Below, piece by piece: positions 35,693-50,100 of a DNA stretch of 64,000 bases. Within the stretch, counting starts at the first letter, position 1. Each line of letters opens with the position of its first letter. This DNA comes from Chondrosia reniformis (lineage: Eukaryota > Porifera > Demospongiae > Chondrillida > Chondrillidae): positions 1,452,001 to 1,516,000 of the forward strand of contig OX359199.1 of NCBI GenBank assembly GCA_947172415.1, in the 5' to 3' direction. The notes below the pieces were generated by a model, which saw nothing but the letters and a program-made list of their open reading frames with translations, was not told the DNA's origin and made no database searches. The translations under genes were made by a program, and so were the position numbers.

Positions 35693-37996
35693 GTGTGACT
35701 TAAAATTGAGACACATACAGTATAGAGAGTATTGTAATATAATCAAGATGGAGTCACTATAAACTGGGTAATGGGAGGGAGTATCTCTTGGGTCACTTGA
35801 ACTTACCGGAACTTTACATATAAAAGGTTCATTTCCAAAATTAAACTTCATTTCAGCATTCTAATTAATTAAATTAGAAAAAGGAAAACTTAACAATATT
35901 ACATGTGTTAAGAAAATAAAACAAAATGGCTAAAACAATAATTAGCTAATTTCCTTAGCAAATGGTACATGTGGAAAAAATGCAGGAAAAAAGCCTATCA
36001 AAGTTAAGTAGAAGAAATCCTTATCACATCAGGTTGAGCCCAATGTACTGACCTTAAGAGTAACAGCTGCAAAGAATGGTTCACCTGCCAAATCGTCTGA
36101 AATATAAAAGGCATCTCCAAGAAAGATACCTACAATAAATAACAGAGTATACAAGATACTATATACAACGCATGGACAATTTGCATTATGTTTGAATCAT
36201 AAACTCACCATTCTTGGTAAAAGATGACATTCTCATTCAAATCAATAAGGCATCCGATGACATCATTCTTGCCAAATGCCTATAAGGGAATATTCCATGC
36301 ACCAACCAGGGTCACTGATGAAGGGTGGTATTCCCAGAAACAGCTGCCTAGCCCAGTGGAGCAGAAGAATAAAGAGAAGACTCCTGTATCCTCATACAAA
36401 GCTCATACTATGGGTTTAGTTTCCGATAGGCCTTTTACTGTGGAATAAATGTAGTATGTAGAAAATGGTGTTTTACATTACTCGCAACCTTACAGTTGTT
36501 CCATGTACAATAACAAAGAGATGGACCTCAGAACAGCTTCCAACTCACCTCTCCATAGTCATCAAACTGGCTCTGGTTTGACTTCTTTCCAGTACCTCCA
36601 AAGCCAAATCCAAACCTGTCCTTACCTGAGAAGAGATGCACAAGACAAGTCTTTAACAGACAACAGACACGCCCAAAATTAGTTTAGTGTTCATTCCCAG
36701 CTGACCTAGTTCTAGAGTGGCAGCAGGCGTGGCCCACCCAACTCTACACAGTCCCTCATCAGTCACCTCCGCCTCGTAGTAGTACTGTCCTCTGGTGACA
36801 CCGAGAGTGGATCTACAGCCGTGCCACGACTTGTGATCTCGAGACTGACACAGCACACCATCGGGACTTATAGCTACAGCAGATATACACACTTTACAGG
36901 TCACATTACATACATTGTTACACATTCTTTAGTTCATTTCTTGTACAGCTCAGAAGCATGTGAGTCAAGTGGTTACATGATAAATACACACTTACCTAAA
37001 GCATCATTCCTGTCGTACACATTCATTACAAGCTTTTCAGGTTCATCTACAAATGACAGTTTTAGTTAGTGTAGATCATGTAGTACCAGTTTATATGTCA
37101 TGTGAGTCAACTGACCTGATTTTCCACTTCTTTTTCCCATTTTCCCTTCTTTTCTGTCTCTTATAGTTTCGTACACCACTTGTATCACTGGAAGACTAAA
37201 GGCCTATATCACACAACACAGACATCAGATGCAACTAACAGCAGTACCACACACATATAGACTACATGAATAAGAATAGCATGTACACATGTCTGCTGCA
37301 TAGCAACTGCCAGCACATCATTCAGTTACTTGTAGACAATATAGCCACAGCAGAGATGCACATTTTATAAGTTACATTACATACTCCCAGGGTCACTGAT
37401 GAATGGTGGGATTCCCAGAAACAGCTGTCTGGCCCAGTGGAGAAGAGAAGAAGGAGAAAACTCTTGTATCCTCGTCCAAAGCTCTCACTAGGTTTACTTC
37501 CCTATATGCCATATATTCTAAAGTATATGTAGCATGTTTGAGAAATGGTGTGTTAGATTATTCATTGATATTAGCCAACGGTTGATATGCACACAAGTAC
37601 ACACAACTCACTCCAGTCTTGCCACTTCCCGTCTCTGCAGCCTATAAGGAATTAAGGAGAAGGAGACAGGCTTAGCTAATACCACTTTGATTAACTGCTG
37701 TTTGAAGTAGAGAGACCTATAGATCGAATTACCATCAACACATCACCTCCTCCAAGTATTAAGGGGACAGCCTCCGCTTGTACGTCAGTGGGGAGACTGT
37801 ACAGGAAAGGGATAGACGAATGAAATAGGTTCAACTGCTGTCACACAAGCTACAGAACTTACAGCCAATCAATTTCTTCAATAGCCTGAACTATTTCAGG
37901 TAACACTCCAAGCTCTAATATACAAAATGGAACAAATTGTGACTATTTATAAGTTAGCTAACACTCGTTTCTTGACTAACCTGAAAATGCAGTCAT

Positions 37997-38452
37997 TTCG
38001 CGCACTACACAGATCGCGATTAACGATAATTAGATAGCGAGTAATACCCTACTCTAGAACATTTTATTCGAGGGTCACGCCTCCTAGACACACCCTACTT
38101 CGCTTTTGGATCGTCTTCGAGTTCGTCGTGAGTGAATCTACTTGCCCGTATAATTATCTGCGCAGGTTTTTACAACACACGGTCTGTCACTACATGATGA
38201 TCCCATAAGAGTCTGTTTTACCCTTAGCTACCTACATAGAGCAGTTGAATATAAATATGTAGGTGCCCTAGTATAGGTACTAGCCACTCAAGTGTGTCGT
38301 ATTCCTCTTAAAGTTTCTATACTACATAATATAGGTAAGTATATCGATATAAGACCTTTATTTAAATAGAAATTCTATAGTTATATCTATTTTTATATAA
38401 TGATATAATCTCCTTGACCTCCACGTACAGGTGTGTATTGTAGAACATTGCA
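37997..38452. promoter_or_regulatory. Second copy of the divergent promoter
   Basis: 456 bp between the DDX1 copy B start and the first exon of a CARD gene stub. It shares GAGGGTCACGCCTCCTAGAC and TCCTTGACCTCCACGTACAG with 11254-11802. The middle part has indels. Confidence 0.55.
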
Positions 38453-38811
38453 ATGACATCAGAAAAACTTGACACTCGTTGTCCTTGTGTGGCAGAGAAG
38501 GACGGGAGGTGTAGTCCTCAGTGCACACACAGTAAGTGAAAATGGTTTCAGTAGATTTCAGTTTGTTCAAGGGCATTTTTGGTTTGAAATTCCCAACCTT
38601 CAATCCATCAGTCATTACCCAACAAGAACAGCTTTAGTGTATGCTGTTGTTAGGTCAAGTGTAAGTTAAAAAAGGAGTGGAGTCCAAAATACTTTGTATT
38701 GTTTTACAGTTTTGCAGCACTGTCATCATAAAGAAAAGATTCTAAGTGAAGATGAGTGTAAAGATATAGGGTCAGATGGTAGTGATTGGGAATGGAAACT
38801 TAATAGAATAT
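38453..38811 (+). pseudogene. CARD gene stub: first exon plus half a CARD exon
   Basis: Exon 38453-38531 is 79 nt and encodes the Cys-rich leader (RCPCVAEKD...). It ends in a normal donor. A CARD exon starts at 38710 with the usual acceptor but breaks off at about 38811 after DWEWKL, in unrelated sequence. This is the broken 5' end of a CARD gene, next to DDX1 copy B. It could still act as an alternative first exon for gene 2 if transcription passes the DDX1 fragment. Confidence 0.75.
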
Positions 38812-39335
38812 GTGGCTCATAATGCAATTCATGGGGGTATATAGGCATTCACCATCCTATTACAGCACTAGAAATTGAAGGTGGATGGATGCCAGTCAGA
38901 TGGAGCGTAAAATTGGAAGGTCTCATGTACTGGCATAGGCTAATGAAGTTATAACAAAATCAAATATAGTTAAACGTTTGTTAAATGATGCCCCTAAGTA
39001 TAAAAGTAAGACCAAATGGCTGCTGCTAAGGATTTCTTCTAACTGCTTCAATTATGTTGTGCCGCCGTATCTCAAGTGGCTGTGCATGTTCTTTACATTC
39101 ACAATTATAAGTTAGTGGATTAGAATATGAAAATTTCTGCTGAAGCTAAGTACTTATGAATATTATCTTTAAAACTTCTTTGAAGTATAGACTTAAAGCA
39201 TGCAGACACATAGGGGGTTATATGTTTTGCCAGTTATGCTTGGCAATAGTGCTCTCATCAAAAGAAAATGTTTGTAGTTCCTCCATTCTTCTTTTTAATT
39301 ACTAACTATCACATCATGCCCCTTTGCAGCTGGCT
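38812..39335. other. Unassigned 0.5 kb between two rearrangement breakpoints
   Basis: No match to the rest of the unit, no exon and no inverted ends seen. It links the broken CARD exon to the broken SPRY exon of the DDX1 fragment. Confidence 0.5.
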
Positions 39336-40755
39336 GCAGTGGATCTACAGCCGTGCCACGACTTGTGCTCTTGAGACTGACACAGCACACCATCGGGACT
39401 TATAGCTACAGCAGAGATACACACTTTACAGGTCATATTACAAATATAAGCCATACATACCATCAGGACTTATAGCTACAGGAGAGATACACACTTTACA
39501 GGTCACATTATACAATCAAGATCAGACATTGGTCACTTGGTTAGTCAGGTATAATATCTCCAAGTGATTAATTATTCCTATCACATCATACCCTTTGCAC
39601 CTGGCTTAAACCTTTGGATAAATGGGTCTATTTACAATCAAGTCTACTTGTCAGAGAGTGCAATTAACTCCTTTTTCAATCCATACATTGTTACACATTC
39701 TTTCATTCATTTCTTGTACAGCTCAGAAGCATGTGAGTCAAGTGGTTACATGATAAATACATACTTACCTAAAGCATCATTCCTGTCGTTCACATTCATT
39801 ACAAGCTTTTCAGGTTCATCTACAAATGACAGTTTTAGTTAGTGTAGATCATGTAGTACCAGTTTATATGTCATGTGAGTCAACTGACCTGATTTTCCAC
39901 TTCTTTTTCCCATTTTCCCTTCTTTTCTGTCTCTTATAGTTTCGTACACCACTTGTATCACCGGAAGACTAAAGGCCTATATCACACAACACAGACATCA
40001 GATGCAACCAACAGCAGTACCACACACATATAGACTACATGAATAAGAATAGCATGTACACATGTCTGCTGCATAGCAACTGTCAGCAAATCATTCAGTT
40101 TCTTGTAGACAATATAGCCACAGCAGAGATGCACATTTTATAAGTCACATTACATACTCCCAGGATCACTGATGAAGGGTGGAATTCCCAGAAACAGCTG
40201 TCTGGCCCAGTGGAGAAGAGATGGAGGATATCCTCGTCCAAAGCTCTCACTAGGTTTACTTCCCTATATGCCATATATTCTAAAGTAGATGTAGCATGTT
40301 GAAATGGTGTGTTAGATTATTCATTGATATTAGCCAACGGTTGATATGCACACAAGTACACACAACTCACTCCAGTCTTGCCACTTCCCGTCTCTGCAGC
40401 CTATAAGGATTTAAGGAGAAGGAGACAGGCTTAGCTAATACCACTTTGATTAACTGCTGTTTGAAGTAGAGAGACCTATAGATCGAATTACTATCAACAC
40501 GTCACCTCCTCCAAGTATTAAGGGGACAGCCTCCGCTTGTACGTCAGTGGGGAGACTGTACAGGAAAGGGACAGACGAATGAAATAGGTTCAACTGCTGT
40601 CACATAAGCTACAAAACTTACAGCCAATCAATTTCTTCAATAGCCTGAACTATTTCAGGTAACACTCCAAGCTCTAATATACAAAATGGAATAAATTGTG
40701 ACTATTTATAAGCTAGCTAACACTCGTTTCATGACTAACCTGAAAATGCAGTCAT
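39336..40755 (-). pseudogene. DDX1: DDX1 5' fragment (exons 1-6 and part of 7)
   Basis: The ATG is at 40755. Exons 1 to 6 follow with the same spacing as copy A, including the Walker A exon near 40396-40367 and exon 5 near 39980-39893. Exon 7 is cut after about 65 nt, near 39340. It would encode only about 120 residues of DDX1, with motif I and the start of SPRY. It arose with the duplicated divergent promoter. Not a helicase. Confidence 0.85.
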
Positions 40756-41147
40756 TTCGCGCACTACACAGAGATTAAACGGTAATTATAGCGAGTAGTA
40801 CCCTACAATAGATACTATTTGAGGGTCACGCCTCTTAGACACACCCTACATACACGTGCCTATAGCTACTTCGCTTTTGGATCGCCCTTTCAGTTCATCG
40901 TGAGTGACATAATCTACACACTCTTTCCTACAGCTGATCATGAATCATATAACTGTCATACTGTACTAGCCTGTACTATTTCACTGCTCATCTATAGGCG
41001 ATGGGAAATAAGTACTGTAGCTTGTGACACTTTAGCACTTTAAGACACACCTGTACGTGGAGGTCAAGGAGATTATCATTGTGTAAATATAGTTACAACT
41101 ATAGGATTTCTATTTAAATCCTCAATCCTGTATTGTAGACCATTGCA
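40756..41147. promoter_or_regulatory. Third copy of the divergent promoter, upstream of CARD gene 2
   Basis: 392 bp between the DDX1 fragment start and the CARD gene 2 start codon. GAGGGTCACGCCTC is kept. The block TGTACGTGGAGGTCAAGGAG at about 41052 is the reverse of the CARD-side block in the other two copies, so part of this promoter has been inverted. Confidence 0.55.
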
Positions 41148-44100
41148 ATGACATCAGAAAAACTTTACACTCGTTGTCCTTGTGTGGCAGAGAAGGACTG
41201 GAGGTGTAGTACTCAGTGCAAACACAGTAAGTAAATGTGTTCTCATTACATATCAGTTTGTTAAGGAACATCTTGGTCAAGTGCTGTTGTTAGGTCAAGT
41301 GTAAGTTAAAAAAGGAGTGGAGTCCAAAATACAATATGGATTTCCCATTGTTTTACAGTTTTACAGCACTTTCATATCAAAGAAAAGATTCTAAGTGAAG
41401 ATGAGTGTAAAGATATAGGGTCAGATGGTAGTGATTGGGAATGGAAACTTATGTCCCATCTATCTGCCAAGTCACTTGGATACACTCAAGAAGTGGTCAA
41501 ATTCCTTGAGGAAGCAGAGTTTGACAGTGATTGCTTGGAGCCATTGAAGAGTAAGCTAATCTAGATAGTGTCAGATAGTAGGATTCAAGGTTCCTGCAAG
41601 TGTACATATGTACGTATTTGTATTTATAGTAAATGTACGTTATCTTGTTTTAATGAGTAAAACCTGAGATATTTTATGCTTTTTGACTTTGATTGAAATT
41701 GTCATGTGTAATGCATGTGTACAAAATAAAGCATGATATCACTTTTCCCAATAATCTGTGTTTGTTGCCCTTTTGGGATAATCACTATGCAAGCTCTTGA
41801 AACATGCATCATCATTCACTTAACTGAAACATTTCTTAGTATATTTCATCTGTTTCATCTCAAATTGTAAAGTTGAGAGAATCCATGTTTTTAATAGAAA
41901 TAAGTGGCTCTTAATACAATAATATTATTATCTGCATTAGAAGCCAACTCCTGAAGCGCTAGGAAATATAACATTTGTCGTACTTAGATTGAACTTGTGC
42001 AATGAAGAGTTACATTCTTACTGAATATGGAACCAGCCTGATTAACTACATACATCTATTAATTTAAGCTACATATAAAGTAGGAAACAGTTCCACACAC
42101 TTAAGATGAGAAAGATATTCTGCCAATTTGGTAGTTAAATGACATTCTGAGTCAATGTACTTTACAGTCAGTAAGGTTTTCCCATTGTTTTACAGTTTTG
42201 CAGCACTTTTATCACAAAGAAAATATTCTAAGTGAAGATGAGTGTAAAGATATAAGGTCAGCTGGTGATGATTGGGAATGGAAACTTGTGTACCATCTAT
42301 CTGCCAAGTCATTTGGATACACCCAAGAAGTGGTCAAATTCCTTGAGGAAGCAAACTTTGACAGTTATTACTTGCGGCCATTGAAGAGTAAGCTAATCTA
42401 GATAGTGTCAGATAGTAGGATACAAGGTTCCTGCAATTGTACATGTGTATTAATTTTGTAGTTATACTAAATGTAATTGGTTCTATCTTGTTTTAATGAG
42501 TAAAACCTGAGATATTTTATGCTATTTTACTTGGATTGAAATCATCATGTGTTATGCACGCCTACAAAATAAAGCATGATACCACTTTTCCCAATAATCT
42601 GTGTTTGTTGCCCTTTTGGGATAATCGCTATGCAAGGTTCCTGCAAGTGTACTTATGTATTTGTAGTTATAGTAAATGTGATTGGCTTTATATCTTGCTT
42701 TATTGAGTAAAACCTGAGATATTTTATGCTAATTTACTTGGATTGAAATCATCATGTGTAATGCACGCATATACAAAATAGAGCATGATACCACTTTGCA
42801 TACATATATACATTATACAAAAAGTATTATATCACTTTTCCCATACGTGTTTGTTGCCCTTTTGCATGGGATAGTCACTATGCAAGCCATTGTGATAATC
42901 CATGTAGATACGTATATATGTATGAACATATCTAAAGTATCTTAGTACGTATCTGAGAAAAAAGGAGTGGAGTCCAAAATACAATATGGATTTCCCATTG
43001 TTTTACAGTTTTACAGCACTTTCATATCAAAGAAAAGATTCTAAATGAAGATGAGTGTAAAGATATAGGATCAGCTGGTTGGGATTGGAAATGGAAACTT
43101 GTGTCCCATCTATCTGCCAAGTCACTTGGATACACCCAAGAAGTGGTCAAATTCCTTGAGGAAGCAAACTTTGACAGTTATTACTTGGAACGGTTGAAGA
43201 GTAAGCTAATCTAGATAGTGTCAGATAGTAGGATACAAGGTTCCAGCAAGTGTACATGTGTATTTGTAGTTATGCTAAATGTGATTGGCTCTATATCTTG
43301 CTTTAATGAGTAAAACCTGAGATATTTTATGCTATTTACTTGGATTGAAATCATCACGTGTAATGCATGCCTACAAAATAAAGCATTATACCACTTTTCC
43401 CAATAATCTGTGTTTGTTGCCCTTTTGGGATAATCATTATGCAAGCTCTTGAAACATGCATCATCATTCACTTAACTGAAACACTTAATTCTTAATCTGT
43501 TACATCTGAAATGAGAACGAGTGTAAAGTTGAGAGAATCCATGTCTTTAATCGAAATAAGTGGCTCCTAATACAATAACATTATTATCTATCTTACAAGA
43601 CAACTGCTGAAGTGCTAGGAAATGTAACATTATGGTACTTAGATTGAACCTACTGACTATGGAACCAGAATCTAAGCTAGAAAACAGGAAACCATTCCAC
43701 ACTCTGAATTAAGATGAGATAATATTGTGCCAATTTACAGTTAAATGTCAATGTATGTATAATCTACAGTCAATATGGATTTCCCATTGTTTTACAGTTT
43801 TGCATCACTTTCATATCAAAGAAAAGATTCTCAGTGAAGATGAGTGTAAAGATATAGGATCAGCTGGCTGGGATTGGAAATGGAAACTTGTGTCCCATCT
43901 ATCTGCTAAGTCATTTGGATACACCCAAGAAGTGGTCAAATTCCTTGAGGAAGCAAACTTTGACAGTTATTACTTGCGGCCATTGAAGAGTAAGCTAATC
44001 TAGATAGTGTCAGATAGTAGGATACAAGGTTCCTGCAATTGTACATGTGTATTAATTTTGTAGTTATACTAAATGTAATTGGTTCTATCTTGTTTTAATG

Positions 44101-47100
44101 AGTAAAACCTGAGATATTTTATGCTATTTTACTTGGATTGAAATCATCATGTGTTATGCACGCCTACAAAATAAAGCATGATACCACTTTTCCCAATAAT
44201 CTGTGTTTGTTGCCCTTTTGGGATAATCGCTATGCAAGGTTCCTGCAAGTGTACTTATGTATTTGTAGTTATAGTAAATGTGATTGGCTTTATATCTTGC
44301 TTTATTGAGTAAAACCTGAGATATTTTATGCTAATTTACTTGGATTGAAATCATCATGTGTAATGCACGCATATACAAAATAGAGCATGATACCACTTTG
44401 CATACATATATACATTATACAAAAAGTATTATATCACTTTTCCCATACGTGTTTGTTGCCCTTTTGCATGGGATAGTCACTATGCAAGCCATTGTGATAA
44501 TCCATGTAGATACGTATATATGTATGAACATATCTAAAGTATCTTAGTACGTATCTGAGTATTCCACTAATCAGTCATTAAAGGGGTCTGTAATGTCCAG
44601 TTTAATTTTATAGAAGCAGAAGTGGCCTGTTTAGTTTGAGTAGTAGATAATTGTACTCTACATTGACTTTATATACAAATATATGACTGTCACAATAAAT
44701 ACTCTTTTAAGCTTTAAAAGAGGTGTGAATTGTGTAATTAATGTACGTATATACTATAGATTGTAATTGTTGGAGGCAAACTATAAAAACTAAACACACT
44801 TGACACTTTGTACTTTCTATACATTTTATTATACAGTAGAACGTCGATTAACCGAATGCCACTCCTGGACTCCACGCCCACTTACAGTACGCGCCAAAAA
44901 AGGTAACGGTGAAACGAAAAAGGTAAACCAATAACGACACGAGTATATAGGTTTAATCGGGAAACGAAAATTGGAAACGTCAGGAATTTATCTGTAAACG
45001 ATAAGCGTCAAACGTCAACCCAAACAACGTAAGGGAAAACGACAAAGCTAACCGATAACTACGAAGATTGGTTAATTAGAAGAACAAATAACGATAGAAT
45101 AAATGACAAATGCTTAAAAATTTGATGAATACTTTGCCAAGTTGTAACCCTCATATGTACCTAATACAGTTATATTGTGTTCATTTTTATAATTTATGTT
45201 TGCAAACATGTACGTATTTTCAATGCTGTTAGAGTCAAAACTTCAATTATCCAAACAATCGATTATCCGAACACCCTTCGGTCCCGATGTGTTCAGATAA
45301 TTGACTTCCTACTGTGTATAAATATTACACTGCTTATTAAAATTTCTCTAAATGTTGTTCTTTTAGCAACTTATTTTAGTGTCAAGTCAAGTGTATATTT
45401 TGTAAAATGAATCATTAAAGAAGTGAAAGTCTGCAAAAATTAATAATAGTCCTCTCTATTCTGTAAACGGATGTACATAATGTCATTAGGCATCATTGGA
45501 TGTTCATCATTACTGTATTATGTATATCAAATTAAGGCTATTGCATAAGAGGAAGAATAATAGTAGATAGCCCTTTTGTACTTGACATCAAAATTTTCTT
45601 ACATGTAACTTTCATTGTTACATCATCTAAAATCAACGCCATCTACTCTTTACTTGTCCAGGATTACGTGTATCGTCTCTATGAAGCACTATGTTTGATC
45701 AATTGTTTTGCATAATATTTTAAGGATGTTTTCTATGAAATGTGATAACACTATACATATAAGTAAACTTAGTTAAACTAATGTCTCTCCACTAATGTGT
45801 GTGTCAGTGTGTTTCATGTTATTTTGTAAAGTCACTTCAGTTTGAGTATAAAGGTATGTTCACCTGTTAATGATTTATTCAAGGTTACATTGACTCTGTC
45901 TTCTTTTCATCTGTGTCAGTAAAATGTTTGCTCTTTCAACAGTTTTGCATCATATTCGTCATGAAGACAAAGTCCTAAGTGAAGAGGAGTGTAAAGATAT
46001 AGCTTTAGCAAGAAGAGATTGGGAAAGGAAGCTTGTATCTCATTTGTCTCTCAAACCAATTGAAAATATCCAAGAAGTAGTTCAGTTCCTTGAGAAGGAG
46101 AGGTTTGGCAGTGATTACTTGCAGCGTTTGAAGAGTAAGTTACTCTGAGTATACATATTCTTATGTAATTGCACAGGATCAAATGTCAGGTTTCAGAAGG
46201 CATGAAACCTACGTATTTGAAACTCTTTGAACAGCCAGGTTTCAAAAGGTATTAAAATAAGTATAAAACTGAATGATAGGGGGCTGTTAAAATTTGCAAG
46301 ATGTGAAATTAATCTATTAGCACACACTTGAGCACCCTTTGAAACCTGGCTGTTCAAGAAGTTTCAAATAGGTTTCATGCCTTCTGAAACCTGACATTTG
46401 ATCCTGTGTTGTGATCTTACTGTTGTGAAATAGTTCCAAGTTTATAAATGTTTGTGTATTTTATTACATTAATGTGATTTGTCAATTGAATATGGCATGG
46501 GACCCCAAATGTGCAAGCTCTTGTAGAAGATTAAACGTTTCTAATGTAATTTAAGAATGTAGTGAAACGTCAAATTCTATTATACATGTATTGAGAAAGC
46601 ACCCAATTATGGACAAATCTAGCTATGAGGTGGCAGAATGGTATAGCAAGCATATTATCTTCAGCTAATCTAGATAGTGTCGATAGTAGGATACAAGGTG
46701 CATGCCTCAACGACTTGCGTAATATTAAAAGATGTTTTCTAATGAAATGTGATAACACTATAGTTAAACTAATGTCTCTCCACTAATGTGTGTGTCAGTG
46801 TGTTTCATGTTATTTTGTAAAGTCACTTCAGTTTGAGTATAAAGGTATGTACACCTGTTAATGATTTATTCAAGGTTACATTGACTCTGTCTTCTTTTCA
46901 TCTGTGTCAGTAAAATGTTTGCTCTTTCAACAGTTTTGCATCATTTTTGTCATGAAGACAAAGTCCTAAGTGAAGAGGAGTGTAAAGATATAACTTTAGC
47001 AGGATTTCCAGATTGGAGATGGAAGCTTGTATCTCATTTGTCTGTCAAACCAATTGAAAATATCCAAGAAACAGTCCAGTTCCTTGAGAAGGAGAGGTTT

Positions 47101-50100
47101 GGCAGTGATTACTTGCAGTGTTTGAAGAGTAAGTTACTCTGAGTATAAATATTCTTATGTAATTGTAATCTTACTGTTGTGAAACAGTTCCAAGTTTTTG
47201 TATTTGACAATTGACATGATGTTATTTTATTAACAAATATAAAGTCCAATTAAGTAGCCATTTTACATGGATTATTTGCTGATTTGTGTAGAACGTGCTT
47301 TGATATCATAGAGATTAAGCATTTCTAATTGATTAAATGTTAAAATATTCATACAGTTTGTTTCAATTTCCAACTAAATTATTATCTAATTGTGTGGATA
47401 AACTTTCACCCATCAAACCGTCTTAATATCGACTTCTATATTATATGGTTCTTCATATTTACATATTTACATACAACCATTAATAAGCTATTCAGCTTGC
47501 CAATGTATGTATTGTATTTGAACGGTATTCTGTCTTGTTTCTCCCTGTATATATTGTATATAGTGTTCAAATCACTATATGAAGAGAGATTGCTCACAGA
47601 AGGTGAAGTAAGAAAGTACAGGGATGAAGGTTTTATAAATGCTTCCAACAAGTCAGTCTCAGATATGGAGAGGATTGAAGAGTTGTTAAGGAGACACGAA
47701 AAGAATAGTGAAGAGGTATCGAAGCTAAAAGGTAAGGTTTAACATTCATATACAACAATACTGTGTTGTTGTTTCTACATACAGTATCAACTGATCAAAT
47801 ACACTTCTCAAGCTTTAAATGATATACGTAAGCTTTTCCCACTGAGTATACATTTTTTTGATAAAATGATATTTTGTTTACTCTGGAAACAATACAAAGT
47901 GTGTACCATTATAGAAAGGATTTTAAACTAAACTTTATGTGTTTCAGATACATAATAATTAGCAGTATAAGTATATATTGATAATACTGTACTAGTGACT
48001 ACTGTAATATTCAAAATTGTTCTACGGGCCAAAAGCATGTACGTATTGACACAACTAAAATGGGAATAGCCATACATTTCAGATATATGTACATTTATTT
48101 CAGATATAATCTGTAGTTCATACTACTTTGTTGCATATAGAAATAAAAGAATCTCAAAAGTGTATATATATGTGTGTGTGATGTAAAATGCTAAATCTCT
48201 CAGTATATTGATTTAACACCAAGTACAATGCAACTTGAGCGGAGTTCAGCAAAGTTCAATTTTACTGGTACTAACTACAACTGTTCTCTTTATCAGTGCT
48301 GCTGTATTGTCAACACAAAGCAAAGGTCTTGGATGAGGATGAGTGCAAATATGTAGTCTCAGATAGATGGGGATGGAAATGGAAACGGAGGCTAGTCTCA
48401 TGTCTGTGGGTTAAGCCAATTGAGGATATCAAAAAAGTGATTCAGTATCTTGAAAAGGAGCACTTTGACAGGGAGGCCTTTCAAGTATTACAAGGTGAGT
48501 CAGTCTGTTAGCTGGAGTAACCTGTGTGTAACACTGTCAACCTTATACGTATGTTCAGTTCAGCTGCCACACTTTAGCTAAATTGTATACTTTACCTGTG
48601 TCTATTCATAACCTTGTGTAATGTCAAAATGAGAATGTACTAAGTATTCAACTATTGATAAGTCAATTTATAAAACCTCTTAAACTAAACTTCTAGTTAT
48701 GGATTCAGCAATGTAGTTTATTATTATGAATGTGATTACAATCCAATTGATTATCAATTGATGCTCAATTAATATCACATTTCTATTGCGTACATATATA
48801 CAACGTTGATACAGTTCTGTCCAAAGTGTTGCTTCAAAGTAAAGATTTACAGCTGTCTGGAGCTCTTGTTGATCTGACTAGTAAAGGATACCTGAACAGA
48901 TTACAAATTCTACAGAAGCTACCGGCTCACCTATGTTGTAAGTATACAAATGATATATAATTACTGAATGTGTGAAGGTAATGGTTTCATATCTTCATAC
49001 AGTCTCTTTGGTGGTTGCAGAGATTGTTTCCTTAAATAAATTCGAATTTAAACAGTACCATGATATCCATGAAGAAGGTGTATTGTTGCAGAAATTGAAA
49101 GGTAAGGGAAAGTGTTATCCACTGAACCTCTAATGAAGTAATCTTTACATCCTATTCCTGCATGGTCATTCCATTAGTTGTAATTGGAGAAGTTGAGAAA
49201 TATACAGAAAATACTACAGCAAGAGGACACTCTACTGACAGACTAAGAGACTATTTTTATAGCCCTATTTCAGACTCTGTAGAATGGGCATACCATGATA
49301 TATTTGGTGAACCCTCTGAGTTAGGGGAGAAGTTAGGAGGTTAGTACAAGAGAGTATCCACAAAGAATAAGTCAATATTCTGTTAAGTATATTTCAGTGT
49401 GTGCATTTTCTTAGTCATTTGTGACCGTCCATGTGAAAAGGTATACACTTTTGGTTTCCAACAGAAAATGTGTTCTTGGTATCATTCAATAGAATTTCCG
49501 TGAATACAACAATCCAAAGTATCATATTCATTAATGAACTGTTGCTGTTAAACAAGAAATCGGGCATTAACCCTTTATGCGCGAGATAATTACGTGGGCG
49601 TAATAATCGCGAGAAGCGATATTTAATTGTCACGAGGAACCTTGAGGCAGGAATTAAAATTCGTCACCTCGATAGGAATGTGACAACTCTTTATGAGGGT
49701 AAAACTTTGATGCCAATTTTTAGACATATTATGTTGTTCTATTGGCTTCTAAGATACTCTAATTTTCGAGATATTACCTCTTCTAGTAAAGAAGGTAAGC
49801 ACGGCTATGTTTTCTAAGTTCCTTCGGGTAAGAAGCTTTCTCTGGCTATCTACAGAATCAAATTCGGTCAAGAAGTGCCCTGGTTATCCTTTTGTAACGG
49901 TATTTCTTTATGTAATCTTTTGAAAGCCCTAGAACATTGGAGAAGCGTTGTAACATCAAACAAATTGTTTACCAAACCGTCAAGTGAAGCGTGGCAAGCA
50001 GAATAAGGCACACAAATAAACTACCGTCTTTAGTCATTGTATCGCCAACATTTCGGCCGCGCAGTGTTATGAAGCTCTGTAAATCGCACTACAAAACGCC

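Larger units (their letters stand above)
29412..37996 (-). pseudogene. DDX1: DDX1 copy B: frameshifted and 3'-truncated
   Basis: Exons 1 to 27 are recognisable in order, from the ATG at 37996 to the exon ending at 29553. SPRY exon 7 is 36873-36706. Exon 9 (36279-36209) is 71 nt instead of 73 because two bases are missing near 36225, so the frame breaks inside the SPRY domain. Exons 28 and 29 of copy A have no counterpart; if exon 27 is not spliced, its frame reads into the intron and stops at 29412. The helicase motif exons themselves look conserved (for example TDVAARGID near 30960). An in-frame read-through spans the intron between exons 24 and 25 (30918-31364). Either a recent pseudogene or, less likely, a gene using another start after the shift. 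Confidence 0.85.

Noticed and set aside
42754-42945. 63-residue plus-strand frame repeated at 44356-44547 and 18453-18644
   Set aside because: It lies in CARD introns and has no splice sites that fit the phase; conservation follows from intron duplication.
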